64,000 bases of DNA, from NCBI RefSeq assembly GCF_013282805.1, contig NZ_CP054038.1:1054001-1118000 (forward strand), given 5' to 3'. The position numbers and the translations under genes were made by a program. The notes under the pieces were generated by a model that was not told where the DNA came from, searched no databases, and saw only the letters and a list, made by a program, of their open reading frames with translations. Shown here piece after piece: positions 42,420 through 52,121 of this stretch (its first letter is position 1; every line of letters starts with the position of its first letter). The DNA comes from Microbacterium hominis (GTDB lineage Bacteria > Actinomycetota > Actinomycetes > Actinomycetales > Microbacteriaceae).

Positions 42420-44696
42420 GTGACCACAGCCCTGTATCGCCGCTATCGGCCCGAGTCGTTCGCGGAGATGATCGGGCAGTCGCAGGTCACCGAGCCGCTC
42501 ATGACGGCGCTGCGCGGTGACCGCGTCGGGCACGCCTACCTGTTCTCGGGTCCGCGCGGCTGCGGAAAGACGACGTCGGCGCGCATCCTCGCGCGCTGCC
42601 TGAACTGCGCCCAGGGTCCCACCGACACGCCGTGCGGCACGTGCGACAGCTGCGTCGAGCTCGGCCGCGGCGGGGGAGGCTCCCTCGACGTCGTCGAGAT
42701 CGACGCCGCCTCCCACAACGGCGTCGACGATGCGCGCGACCTGCGGGAGCGGGCCGTGTTCGCCCCGGCGCGCGACCGCTTCAAGATCTTCATCCTCGAC
42801 GAGGCGCACATGGTCACCCCGCAGGGATTCAACGCCCTGCTCAAGCTGGTCGAAGAGCCCCCCGCGCACGTGAAGTTCATCTTCGCGACGACCGAGCCCG
42901 AGAAGGTCATCGGCACCATCCGCTCGCGCACCCACCACTATCCGTTCCGGCTCGTGCCCCCCGCGGCGATGCTCGACTACGTGCAGGAGCTCTGCGAGCA
43001 GGAGAAGGTCACGGTCGAAGCGGGCGTGCTGCCGCTGGTCGTGCGCGCCGGCGGCGGATCGCCGCGCGACACCCTGTCGCTGCTCGACCAGCTCATCGCC
43101 GGCTCCGAGCGCACGGCTTCGGGGGAGATCGTCGTCGGGTACGAGCGCGCCGTCGCCCTGCTGGGCTACACCCACGCCGAGCTGCTCGACGAGGTGATCG
43201 ACGCGTTCGGCGCCGCCGATGCGGCGGGCGCCTTCGCGGCCGTCGACCGCGTCGTGCAGACGGGCCAGGACCCCCGCCGCTTCGTCGACGACCTGCTCGA
43301 GCGCCTCCGCGACCTCATCGTGGTCGCGGCCACCGGGCAGGACGCCGCGGCGGTGCTGCGCGGGGTGTCCGCTGAAGACCTCGCGCAGATGCAGCGTCAG
43401 GCCGACGTGTTCGGCACGGCCCGCCTCTCGCGCACGGCAGATCTGGTGATCGGCACGCTCGACGAGATGACCGGTGCGACCTCGCCCCGGCTTCAGCTCG
43501 AGCTGATGGTCGCCCGCGTGCTCGCGCAGGCGGCTCCGATCGCGCAGGTCGCCCCCGTGGCGGCGCAGGCTCCGGCGGCCCAGGCTCCGGCGGCGCAGGC
43601 TCCGGCGGCGCAGGCTCCGGCGGCGCAGGCGGCTCCCGTGCCACCCGCGCAGGCTCCGGCCCGCCCGGCGCCGGTCGCGCACACCCCGATCGCCGACCGA
43701 GCGGATGCCCCAGCGTCCGTCGGGCCGCAGGCGCCTCCCGCCGGGCCGCAGGCGCCCGCCGCCGAGCCCGATCCTGCTCCCGCGCCCGCTCCTGCCGGCC
43801 CCGTCACCACGCAGCGCATGCGCGATGCGTGGCCCGAGGTGATGGCCCGGCTCGCCGATGTGAGCCGCTCGTCGTGGATGCTCGTGTCCAACGCGCGGGT
43901 CGCAGACCTCAGCGGCGATGTGCTCACGCTGCTGTTCGCCTCGCCGGGCGACGTGGCGAAGTTCAAGCACCTCGCGGCGGGGAAGGGGCCGAGCGAAGAT
44001 CTCCGCACCGCGATCCTGGCCGTGATCGGCATCCGCGTGAAGTATCTCGCCCGCCACGATCCCGATGGCGAAGCCGTCCCCGACGAGGCGCCCGGCCCCG
44101 CACCGACCGCATCGCGCGAGGGCGGGTCTTCCCGCGCGGAGCAGGAACCGACCGTTCGTGCCGCGCCCCCCGCGTCGCCGCCCGCGCCTCCGGCCGACCG
44201 GGCGGGCAGCGCCGCTGCACGCGCGGAGCAGCGTCCTGATCCGCGCCGCGCCCCCGCCGACGCACCACCACCGCCCCGCGCCTCCGCGGCGGCGGCCGCG
44301 CCCGTGACCGACTGGGCGGTGGCCCCCATCCCCGCGTCGGACCCGTTCGAGGACGAGGTGGCGGGTGTGGTCGGGCAGTTCGCGGTCGACGACGAGCCCG
44401 ACGACGCCGCCGGGCAGACACGCGGCGCCGTCGCGACCCTCGCGCCCCCGCACGACGGAGACGTGCTCCCGCCGCGCGAGGTCGAGGCGCCCGCCGAGCG
44501 GGACGACGACGAAACCGACCTGCCGCCGGCCGAGCCCTCCGACGCCCCGGTGCCGCCGATGGTCGCGCCGCCGACGCCGCGGGTGACCACGCGGTCCGAC
44601 GGCGTGCAGCGCTACGGCGAAGCCGTCATCCGACAGGTGCTCGGAGCCACTTTCGTTCGCGAAGAGCCCTACCAGGCACCCACGAGGTTCAACTAG
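42420..44696 (+). CDS. dnaX: DNA polymerase III subunit gamma/tau
   Basis: A 758-residue clamp-loader ATPase. Residues 1-365 are the conserved core: MIGQSQVTEPL, Walker A GPRGCGKTTSARIL, the zinc site CLNCAQGPTDTPCGTCDSC, Walker B IFILDEAHMVTPQGFNALLKLVEEPP and sensor 1 FIFATTEPEKV. From about 370 to 455 lies an Ala/Pro linker with repeated AQAPA units from 15-bp DNA repeats, then a tau-like domain V (RMRDAWPEVMARLADVSRSSWMLVSNARV), another long Pro/Ala/Glu-rich linker and a conserved C-terminal peptide YGEAVIRQVLGATFVREEPY. No slippery heptamer for gamma production is evident. Confidence 0.95.
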   Translation: MTTALYRRYRPESFAEMIGQSQVTEPLMTALRGDRVGHAYLFSGPRGCGKTTSARILARCLNCAQGPTDTPCGTCDSCVELGRGGGGSLDVVEIDAASHNGVDDARDLRERAVFAPARDRFKIFILDEAHMVTPQGFNALLKLVEEPPAHVKFIFATTEPEKVIGTIRSRTHHYPFRLVPPAAMLDYVQELCEQEKVTVEAGVLPLVVRAGGGSPRDTLSLLDQLIAGSERTASGEIVVGYERAVALLGYTHAELLDEVIDAFGAADAAGAFAAVDRVVQTGQDPRRFVDDLLERLRDLIVVAATGQDAAAVLRGVSAEDLAQMQRQADVFGTARLSRTADLVIGTLDEMTGATSPRLQLELMVARVLAQAAPIAQVAPVAAQAPAAQAPAAQAPAAQAPAAQAAPVPPAQAPARPAPVAHTPIADRADAPASVGPQAPPAGPQAPAAEPDPAPAPAPAGPVTTQRMRDAWPEVMARLADVSRSSWMLVSNARVADLSGDVLTLLFASPGDVAKFKHLAAGKGPSEDLRTAILAVIGIRVKYLARHDPDGEAVPDEAPGPAPTASREGGSSRAEQEPTVRAAPPASPPAPPADRAGSAAARAEQRPDPRRAPADAPPPPRASAAAAAPVTDWAVAPIPASDPFEDEVAGVVGQFAVDDEPDDAAGQTRGAVATLAPPHDGDVLPPREVEAPAERDDDETDLPPAEPSDAPVPPMVAPPTPRVTTRSDGVQRYGEAVIRQVLGATFVREEPYQAPTRFN

Positions 44697-44699
44697 TCC

Positions 44700-45293
44700 A
44701 TGTACGACGGCATCGTCCAAGACCTGATCGACGAGTTCGGCCGCCTTCCCGGCATCGGGCCCAAGTCCGCTCAGCGCATCACGTTCCACATCCTGCAGAC
44801 GCCGAACTTCGACGTCGCGCACCTCGCCGAACTGCTCAGCACGGTGCGCGAGAAGGTGCGCTTCTGCGAGATCTGCGGCAACGTCTCCGAGAGCGAGCGC
44901 TGCGGCATCTGCCGCGACCCGCGTCGCAACGAGACCCTCATCTGCGTGGTTGAAGACGCCAAGGACGTCGCGGCGATCGAGCGCACGCGCGAGTTCCGGG
45001 GGCTCTACCACGTGCTGGGCGGGGCGATCAGCCCGATCGCGGGCATCGGCCCCGACGACCTGCGAATCACGCAGCTGATGCAGCGACTGGCCGACGGCAC
45101 GGTGCAGGAGGTCATCCTCGCCACGAACCCCAACCTCGAGGGGGAGGCGACGGCCACCTACCTCAGCCGTCTGCTGCGCACGCTCGAGATCAGCGTCACC
45201 CGCCTCGCGTCGGGTCTCCCGGTGGGCGGCGATCTCGAGTATGCCGACGAGGTCACCCTCGGCCGCGCGTTCGAAGGGCGCCGGTCGATCTGA
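44700..45293 (+). CDS. recR: Recombination mediator RecR
   Basis: A 197-residue RecR, which with RecF/RecO loads RecA at gaps. Order of parts: N-terminal HhH ([23 protein letters not shown]), C4 zinc finger ([16 protein letters not shown]), Toprim domain ([43 protein letters not shown]), Walker-like C-terminus [30 protein letters not shown]. It starts 3 nt after dnaX stops and is surely in its operon, as in many bacteria. Confidence 0.96.
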   Translation: MYDGIVQDLIDEFGRLPGIGPKSAQRITFHILQTPNFDVAHLAELLSTVREKVRFCEICGNVSESERCGICRDPRRNETLICVVEDAKDVAAIERTREFRGLYHVLGGAISPIAGIGPDDLRITQLMQRLADGTVQEVILATNPNLEGEATATYLSRLLRTLEISVTRLASGLPVGGDLEYADEVTLGRAFEGRRSI

Positions 45294-45329
45294 GCGGGCG
45301 CCCCGGCCGCGGCTCGCACGACCGCGCGG

Positions 45330-46733
45330 TCAGCGCCGGACGCGCGCGCGGGCCCGGTCCACCGAGCGCAGCGATGCGCTCACCGGCTGGCCCAGGTAGA
45401 TGCCGAGGGTCGCGCCGACCGCGAGCGAGATGCCCACGACCGCGGCACTCACGAGCGTGCCGAACCCCTCCAGCAGAAGAGCGGGGTTCTCACCCGACTC
45501 GACCACGCCCAGCAGTCCCCGGAACACCGCGGCCCCGGGGACCATCGGCAGGATCGCGGCGGTGGTGATCGCCACCGAGGGCACGTGCAGGCGGTACGCG
45601 GCGATGATCCCCACGAAGCTGCCGAGGAACGCGCCGGCAGCGCTCGCGGCCGCGGTGTCGAAGCCGATCGTCGAGGCGGCCAGGTACCCGAGCCAGGCTA
45701 CGAGGCTGAGTCCGGCGCTGACGGCGACGATCCGCGACCCGGCGCCGTTGAACACGGCTACCGCGATCGCGATGAGGGCCGCCCCGAGGAACTGCAGCGG
45801 CACCGGGCCGAGAGGCACGGCCTCGCTCGGCTGCTCCATCGCCATGCCGATCACGCGCGCCGTCTCCAGACCCACGAGGATGCCGAGCACGACGCCCAGG
45901 GTGTGGGTCATGAGCTCCAGGATGCGTCCCATCGCCGTCAGCGCGAACCCGTCGATCGCATCCTGCGCCGCCCCCACCACGGTGAGGCCCGCGAGCATGA
46001 GCACGACGCCGGAGGCGACGACCACCGAGGGGCGCAGGGTCTGCGCGGCTTCGAGACCCGTCTGCGCCAGCAGCGGCGACAGCGCCGCCACCATGGTCAG
46101 CACGAACGCGCCGGCGATCTGACTGAAGAAGTAGGGCACGCGGGCCCTCCCGAGCCCGAACTGCGTCACCGCGGCCAGTGCGGCGGCCAGGAACGCCAGC
46201 ACCATCACCAGCCAGTTCACGCCGAACATGACCGCAACACCCAGAGCCAGCAGCGCCTGCGCGCCGATCACCACAGCGGGGCGGTACGCGAAGGGCGTGC
46301 GACGGATGGTGCGGAAGCGCCCGGCCGCGGCATCCAGGTCCAGGCCCGCGTCGATGTCGGCCACGAGCGCCTGCAGCCGCTGCAGCCGCTCGTGGTCGGG
46401 CGCGGGTCCCCGGATCACGCGCAGCAGGGTGATCGGGCGCGCGACGGCGCTGCGATGGTAGGCGGCCGTGATCGAGTTGTAGGTGACGTCGACGTGCACG
46501 GGGTCCAGGCCGAACGCGGAGGTCACCCGCACGATGGTCACCGTGACATCGCTCGCCGACGACCCCGCCACGAGCATGGCCTCGCCCATGTGCACGGCGA
46601 GGTCGAGGATCCGCAGGGCCAGTGCGTCGTCGATGATCGGCAGCGCTTCGGTGAGCGCGGGCGTCTCGCGCGCTGGATCGGCGCGCACGAACACGCTCAG
46701 CGATCGGAAGATCCTGCGGCGCTCCGGCCTCAT
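45330..46733 (-). CDS. Threonine/serine exporter, ThrE family
   Basis: A 467-residue exporter with the two ThrE modules in one chain. The cytosolic N-terminal half (about 35-155) has LRILDLAVHMGEAMLVAGSSASDV and the HVDVTYNSI stretch; ten membrane helices follow from about 160, with PYFFSQIAGAFVLTMVAALS and ILPMVPGAAVFRGLLG as landmarks (DUF1212 then DUF3815). It exports excess L-threonine and L-serine. The gene diverges from lysC, the first step of the threonine pathway. Its ATG overlaps the stop of a 9-codon MRG-repeat frame. Confidence 0.9.
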   Translation of the reverse strand: MRPERRRIFRSLSVFVRADPARETPALTEALPIIDDALALRILDLAVHMGEAMLVAGSSASDVTVTIVRVTSAFGLDPVHVDVTYNSITAAYHRSAVARPITLLRVIRGPAPDHERLQRLQALVADIDAGLDLDAAAGRFRTIRRTPFAYRPAVVIGAQALLALGVAVMFGVNWLVMVLAFLAAALAAVTQFGLGRARVPYFFSQIAGAFVLTMVAALSPLLAQTGLEAAQTLRPSVVVASGVVLMLAGLTVVGAAQDAIDGFALTAMGRILELMTHTLGVVLGILVGLETARVIGMAMEQPSEAVPLGPVPLQFLGAALIAIAVAVFNGAGSRIVAVSAGLSLVAWLGYLAASTIGFDTAAASAAGAFLGSFVGIIAAYRLHVPSVAITTAAILPMVPGAAVFRGLLGVVESGENPALLLEGFGTLVSAAVVGISLAVGATLGIYLGQPVSASLRSVDRARARVRR

Positions 46734-46759
46734 CCCCGCATTCCTCGCATTCCTCGCAT
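46730..46759 (-). other. Nine-codon MRG-repeat leader frame coupled to thrE
   Basis: Reading the minus strand, ATG CGA GGA is repeated (starts at 46759, 46750 and 46741) and ends in TGA at 46732-46730, encoding MRGMRGMRG. Its TGA overlaps the exporter ATG as ATGA. Each 9-bp unit also contains a GAGGA ribosome site. This may be a translated leader that couples or tunes exporter synthesis, or merely an expanding 9-bp repeat. Confidence 0.4.
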
Positions 46760-46950
46760 CCCTCGCGTCGACGTGGGCGACCGGGAGGTCGGTTCCGATC
46801 GTAGCGAGCGCCTCCGTCCCACGGCGTCACATGGCGGCACCGGCATGCGGGGCATCCGTAAGATGGTGCGGGCGGGCGCGGCATCCACGCCCCGCACCTC
46901 ATCGCACGCCGGACGCCTGAGACGGGCGCGGCATCCCCGGGAGTTCCATC

Positions 46951-48231
46951 GTGGCGCTGATCGTCCAGAAGTACGGCGGGTCCTCCGTCGCGGATGCCGA
47001 GAGCATCAAGCGGGTCGCGAAGCGCATCGTCGACACCCGTCGGGCCGGCCACGATGTGGTCGTCGCCGTCAGCGCCATGGGCGACACGACCGACGAGCTG
47101 CTGGACCTCGCCTCCCAGGTCGCCCCGATCCCGGCGCCGCGCGAGCTGGACATGCTGCTGTCCAGCGGTGAGCGCATCTCGATGGCGCTGCTGGCGATGT
47201 CGATCCACTCGATGGGCTTCGAGGCGCGCTCGTTCACCGGCTCCCAGGCCGGGATGATCACGGATGCCACGCACGGCGCGGCGCGCATCGTCGACGTCAC
47301 CCCTGTGCGCCTGCGTGAGGCTCTCGACGACGGCGCGATCGTCATCGTCGCCGGCTTCCAGGGCTTCAACCGCGACACCCGCGACATCACGACCCTCGGC
47401 CGCGGCGGCTCCGACACGACCGCCGTCGCCCTGGCTGCCGCGCTGAACGCGGACGTCTGCGAGATCTACAGCGACGTCGACGGCATCTACACGGCCGATC
47501 CGCGCGTGGTGCCGAAGGCCCGCAAGCTCGAGGTGGTCGACGCCGAGGAGATGCTCGAGCTCGCCGCCAACGGCGCCAAGGTCCTCTACATCCGCGCGGT
47601 CGAGTACGCGCGGCGTCATGGCGTGCTCATCCACGCGCGCTCCACGTTCAGCTCGGGCGAGGGCACGTGGGTGCTCGGTCCCGGACAGACCCGTCCGTCA
47701 GGTGCAGGAGAAGAGATGGAAGAGCCGATCGTCGCGGGAGTCGCGACCGACCTCAGCCAGGCCAAGATCACGATCATCGGCGTTCCCGATGTGCCGGGCA
47801 AGGCCGCGGAGATCTTCAAGATCGTCGCGAAGTCCGGCGCGAACGTCGACATGATCGTGCAGAACGTCTCGGCGGCCTCCACCGGCCGCACCGACATCTC
47901 GTTCACATTGCCCAAGACCGATGCGACGATGGCGCTGAAGGCGCTCGCCGGCGATCAGGCCGAGATCGGCTTCGAGAACCTCGTGCACGACGACCAGATC
48001 GGCAAGCTCTCGGTCGTCGGGGCGGGGATGCGCACGCACTCCGGCGTCTCGGCAACGCTGTTCGAGGCGCTGAGCGTGTCCGGCATCAACATCGAGATGA
48101 TCTCGACCTCCGAGATCCGCATCTCCGTGGTCGTCCGCGGCGACGACCTCGCCGAGGCGGCGCGCGTCGTGCACACCGCCTACGGGCTCGACGGCGACGT
48201 CGACGCCGTCGTCCACGCCGGCACCGGCCGC

Positions 48232-48234
<3 letters not shown>
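46951..48234 (+). CDS. lysC: Aspartate kinase (alpha subunit)
   Basis: A 427-residue aspartokinase, first enzyme of the aspartate family pathway (Lys, Thr, Met, diaminopimelate). The kinase domain (1-240) has [27 protein letters not shown] and [16 protein letters not shown]. The C-terminal ACT pair begins at about 265 ([17 protein letters not shown]) and [19 protein letters not shown], with the lysine/threonine feedback residues in this part. Start GTG 46951 has GGGAG 7 nt upstream. An internal start at 47716 should give a separate beta subunit, as in Corynebacterium glutamicum. Followed by asd with 36 nt between. Confidence 0.95.
47716..48234 (+). CDS. lysC: Aspartate kinase beta subunit from internal in-frame start
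   Basis: ATG 47716 lies in frame inside lysC with AGGAG 5 nt upstream (47706-47710). The product, [17 protein letters not shown] onward, is 172 residues and consists of just the two ACT regulatory domains. An alpha2beta2 aspartokinase made from one gene in this way is known from C. glutamicum and Bacillus; here the strong site makes it likely. Confidence 0.75.
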
Positions 48235-49347
<1,113 letters not shown>

Positions 49348-49431
49348 CCGCCGGGCTGACAGCAGGGCAAGAATCGCGCTTCTTTCGGCCGTGCAGACCC
49401 GCATCCGTCCGGGGCGGTGCGAACTCGCGCC

Positions 49432-49437
49432 TACAAT
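49432..49437 (+). promoter_or_regulatory. Leaderless -10 box of mqo
   Basis: TACAAT, one of the best -10 matches in the window, ends 6 nt before GTG 49444. Confidence 0.65.
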
Positions 49438-49443
49438 TGACCG

Positions 49444-50955
49444 GTGACCGAAACCCCTGGTGTGAGCAACAACCCCGGCGGGCGTGACGAGACGGTGGAT
49501 GTCGTCCTCATCGGCGGCGGCATCATGAGCGCCACCCTGGGGACGCTTCTGTCCGAGCTGCAGCCCGACTGGAAGATCGTCGTCTACGAACGTCTCGGCG
49601 ACGTCGCGCTCGAGAGTTCGAACGCGTGGAACAACGCCGGCACGGGGCACGCCGCCCTGTGCGAGCTGAACTACATGCCCGAGGGCAAGGACGGCTCCGT
49701 CGATCCCGCGAAGGCGATCGCGATCAACGAGCAGTTCCAGCAGAGCCGCCAGTTCTGGTCGAAGCTCGTCGAGGAGGGCGTGCTCGACGAGCCGTCGACG
49801 TTCATCAACTCCGCCCCGCACATGACCTTCGTGCGCGGCGAGAAGGACGTCAGCTACCTCAAGAAGCGCTACGAGGCGCTCAAGCAGGAGCCCCTGTTCG
49901 CCGGCATCGAGTACAGCGAGGACTCCCGCGTCATCAACCAGTGGGCGCCGCTGCTCATGCAGAAGCGCCGCAAGGGCGAGCCGTTCGCGGCCACCCGCGT
50001 TCCTGCCGGCACCGACGTCGACTTCGGCGCGCTCACCCGCCAGCTGTTCGCCAACCTCGAGACCCGGGGCGCCGAGGTCGTGCGCAACCGCGAGGTGCGC
50101 GGTCTCAAGCGCCTCTCCGACGGCACCTGGCGCGTGTCGTGGCGCAACACCGTGGGGCGCACCCCGGGCACCACGAAGGCCCGCTTCGTGTTCGTCGGCG
50201 CCGGCGGCTGGGCGCTCAAGCTCCTGCAGAGCTCGGGCATCCCCGAGATCTCCGGCTACGGCGTCTTCCCGATCGGCGGCCAGTTCCTCAAGACCACGAA
50301 CCCTGCCGTGGTCGCTCAGCACAAGGCGAAGGTCTACTCGCAGGCCTCGGTCGGCGCGCCGCCGATGTCGGTGCCGCACCTGGACACCCGTGTCGTCGAC
50401 GGAGAGACCTCGCTGCTGTTCGGGCCGTTCGCCACGTTCAGCCCGAAGTTCCTGAAGACCGGATCGGTGCTCGACATCGTCACGCAGGTGCGTCCCGGCA
50501 ATCTGTGGCCGATGCTCAAGGTCGCCATCGACAACCCGTCGCTGATCTCCTACCTCGTCGGCGAGCTGCTGAAGAACCACAGCAAGAAGGTCGACAGCCT
50601 CCGCACCTTCGTGCCGACAGCCAAGGACGCCGACTGGGAGCTCATCCAGGCCGGTCAGCGCGCCCAGGTCATGAAGAAGGACCCCGAGAAGGGCGGCATC
50701 CTGCAGTTCGGCACCGAGGTCGTCACCGGCGGCGACGGCACGATCGCGGGCCTGCTGGGCGCGTCTCCGGGCGCCTCGACGGCGGTGTCGATCATGCTCG
50801 GCCTGCTGAGCACGTGCTTCCCCGACCGCATCGACGAATGGTCGCCGCGTCTGCGCGACCTGATCCCGAGCTACGGCGAGAAGCTCAACACGCGCCCCGA
50901 CGCGGCCGAAGAGTCGCTGACCGTGACCGCCGACACCCTCGCGCTCACCGCGTAG
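49444..50955 (+). CDS. mqo: Malate:quinone oxidoreductase
   Basis: A 503-residue peripheral membrane flavoprotein oxidising malate to oxaloacetate and passing electrons to menaquinone. FAD site: DVVLIGGGIMSATLGTLLSELQPDW and YERLGDVALESSNAWNNAGTGHAALCELNY, the Mqo hallmark. Further conserved blocks are GAGGWALKLLQSSGIPEISGYGVFPIGGQFL and LFGPFATFSPKFLKTGS, ending GLLGASPGASTAVSIMLGLL. It starts at GTG 49444, fixed by a good -10 box. A 16-bp hairpin follows. It replaces or backs up soluble malate dehydrogenase in the TCA cycle. Confidence 0.96.
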   Translation: MTETPGVSNNPGGRDETVDVVLIGGGIMSATLGTLLSELQPDWKIVVYERLGDVALESSNAWNNAGTGHAALCELNYMPEGKDGSVDPAKAIAINEQFQQSRQFWSKLVEEGVLDEPSTFINSAPHMTFVRGEKDVSYLKKRYEALKQEPLFAGIEYSEDSRVINQWAPLLMQKRRKGEPFAATRVPAGTDVDFGALTRQLFANLETRGAEVVRNREVRGLKRLSDGTWRVSWRNTVGRTPGTTKARFVFVGAGGWALKLLQSSGIPEISGYGVFPIGGQFLKTTNPAVVAQHKAKVYSQASVGAPPMSVPHLDTRVVDGETSLLFGPFATFSPKFLKTGSVLDIVTQVRPGNLWPMLKVAIDNPSLISYLVGELLKNHSKKVDSLRTFVPTAKDADWELIQAGQRAQVMKKDPEKGGILQFGTEVVTGGDGTIAGLLGASPGASTAVSIMLGLLSTCFPDRIDEWSPRLRDLIPSYGEKLNTRPDAAEESLTVTADTLALTA

Positions 50956-50983
50956 CGCGGCATCCCGGCACCAGGCCGCACAC

Positions 50984-51018
50984 ACAGCGCGACCCCGCTC
51001 CGAGCGGGGTCGCGCTGT
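50984..51018 (+). terminator. Hairpin after mqo
   Basis: A perfect 16-bp stem (50984-50999 with 51003-51018, ACAGCGCGACCCCGCT on the left) with loop CCG, lying just before the tdk promoter. Confidence 0.8.
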
Positions 51019-51021
51019 CTG

Positions 51022-51027
51022 TAGGCT
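51022..51027 (+). promoter_or_regulatory. Leaderless -10 box of tdk
   Basis: TAGGCT ends 6 nt before GTG 51034 and 3 nt after the mqo terminator. Confidence 0.6.
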
Positions 51028-51033
51028 CGCCTG

Positions 51034-51687
51034 GTGGCGAAACTGTACTTCCGGTACGGGGCGATGAACTCCGGCAAATCCACCGCACTCCTGCAGGCCG
51101 CGTACAACTACGAGGAGCGCGGCCAGCACGTGCTGCTGGCGAAGCCCGTGATCGACACCAAGGGCGCCGATCAGATCGACAGCCGCCTGGGCGTCAAGCG
51201 CACGGTCGACTTCCTCATCGAGCCCGGCGACGATCTGCGGGCGCTGTTCGCCGGTCATCGTGCGCGTGTGCGCGACCGCGCCGAAGCGGCGCTGATCCCG
51301 GAGTCGGCCGCGACCGGCGCGGCCCCCGACGTCGCCTGCTTCCTCATCGACGAGGCGCAGTTCCTCACCCGTGACCAGGTCGACGATCTGCTGCGGATCG
51401 TGGTGCTCGACGGCATCCCGGTGCTCGCCTACGGCATCCGCACCGACTTCCAGACGCAGGCGTTCCCGGGATCGCGGCGTCTGATGGAGCTCGCGCACAG
51501 CCTCGAGGAGCTGAAGACCATCTGCCGCTGCGGGCGCAAGGCGCTGTTCAATGCGCGCCTGGTCGGCGGCCGGTTCGTGTTCGAGGGCGACCAGGTCGCC
51601 ATCGACGAGCTCACCGCCGACCGGGTGACCTACGAGTCGATGTGCGCGGAGTGCTACCTGCGCGAGTCGGGCGGACGGCTGGGCTGA
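51034..51687 (+). CDS. tdk: Thymidine kinase
   Basis: A 217-residue type II thymidine kinase of the thymidine salvage path. The P-loop is YGAMNSGKSTALLQAAYNY, Walker B DVACFLIDEAQFLTRDQVDDL with the catalytic Glu, the flexible lasso is near LAYGIRTDFQTQAFPGS, and the structural zinc site is formed by CRCGRKALFNARLV and MCAECYLRE. Starts with GTG 51034 on a leaderless promoter. Followed by a 180-bp non-coding stretch with CCGAGCCGTG repeats. Confidence 0.95.
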   Translation: MAKLYFRYGAMNSGKSTALLQAAYNYEERGQHVLLAKPVIDTKGADQIDSRLGVKRTVDFLIEPGDDLRALFAGHRARVRDRAEAALIPESAATGAAPDVACFLIDEAQFLTRDQVDDLLRIVVLDGIPVLAYGIRTDFQTQAFPGSRRLMELAHSLEELKTICRCGRKALFNARLVGGRFVFEGDQVAIDELTADRVTYESMCAECYLRESGGRLG

Positions 51688-51707
51688 GCAGGCGCGCCGG
51701 ATGGGGC

Positions 51708-51800
51708 GTGTGAGGCCGCGCCGAGCCGTGTGACGCCGCGCCGAGGGCCGAGCCGTGCAGCGCCGCGCCGAGCCGTGTGACGCGCGGGCCGAGCCGTGTG
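51708..51800. repeat. Degenerate tandem repeats of CCGAGCCGTG
   Basis: The 10-mer CCGAGCCGTG recurs exactly at 51721, 51748, 51768 and 51789, mostly followed by TGACGC, with decayed copies between. It fills the space between tdk and the lactate-regulator promoter. Imperfect spacing (20-27 bp) argues against a protein array and for slippage-grown sequence. Confidence 0.75.
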
Positions 51801-51815
51801 ACACGCGCCCCTTGC

Positions 51816-51849
51816 TGGTCTGACCACATGGTGTACTGTGGTCAGGCCA
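51816..51849. promoter_or_regulatory. Two FadR/LldR-type operators flanking the lld promoter
   Basis: TGGTCTGACCA (51816-51826) is a perfect TGGTnnnACCA site of the GntR/FadR family, and TGGTCAGGCCA (51839-51849) is a one-mismatch second copy 23 bp away. Between and overlapping them are TTGCTG (51812-51817) and TACTGT (51834-51839), a plausible -35/-10 with 16-nt spacer. Binding to both would shut the promoter of the regulator and lldD; lactate should relieve it. Confidence 0.78.
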
Positions 51850-51863
51850 CCGAAGGAGTCTCC

Positions 51864-52121
51864 ATGCCCGAATCCGCCGCGACGTCGCCGCGTGCCTGGC
51901 AGACCGTGCTCACCAAGATCGAGGACGACCTCCTCGAGGGCCGGCTCGCGCCCGGCGATCGCCTGCCGGGCGAGCGCGACCTCGCCGCATCTCTCGGTGT
52001 CGGACGCTCGAGCGTGCGCGAGGCGCTGCGCGTGCTGGAGGTGATGGGCCTCATCCGCACCGCGACCGGCTCCGGCCCCAACGCCGGGGCCATCATCACC
52101 ACGACCCCCACGGTGGCATGA
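51864..52121 (+). CDS. FadR/GntR-family regulator, DNA-binding half (frame-split)
   Basis: An 85-residue fragment comprising the GntR winged helix: AWQTVLTKIEDDLLEGRLAPGDRLPGERDLAASLGVGRSSVREALRVLEVMGLI. AAGGAG lies 5 nt before ATG 51864. It stops right after TTTPTV, where homologues would continue with a Gly-Gly-Met link into the FCD domain, which here is in another frame (52118). A single G seems to be missing from a GGG near 52112. The ATGA overlap means both halves could still be made as separate polypeptides. Dimerisation and ligand response would normally need the FCD half in cis. Confidence 0.8.
   Translation: MPESAATSPRAWQTVLTKIEDDLLEGRLAPGDRLPGERDLAASLGVGRSSVREALRVLEVMGLIRTATGSGPNAGAIITTTPTVA

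Noticed and set aside
43560..43640. 15-bp repeats in dnaX as a CRISPR or regulatory array
   Set aside because: They are in-frame AQAPA linker codons without spacers; ordinary low-complexity protein sequence.
42420..44696. Programmed frameshift in dnaX for gamma subunit
   Set aside because: No A-rich slippery heptamer with a downstream hairpin was seen in the expected region.
51708..51800. CCGAGCCGTG repeats as a CRISPR array or coding sequence
   Set aside because: Units are 10-mers at irregular 20-27 bp spacing without unique spacers, and no frame gives a sensible protein.
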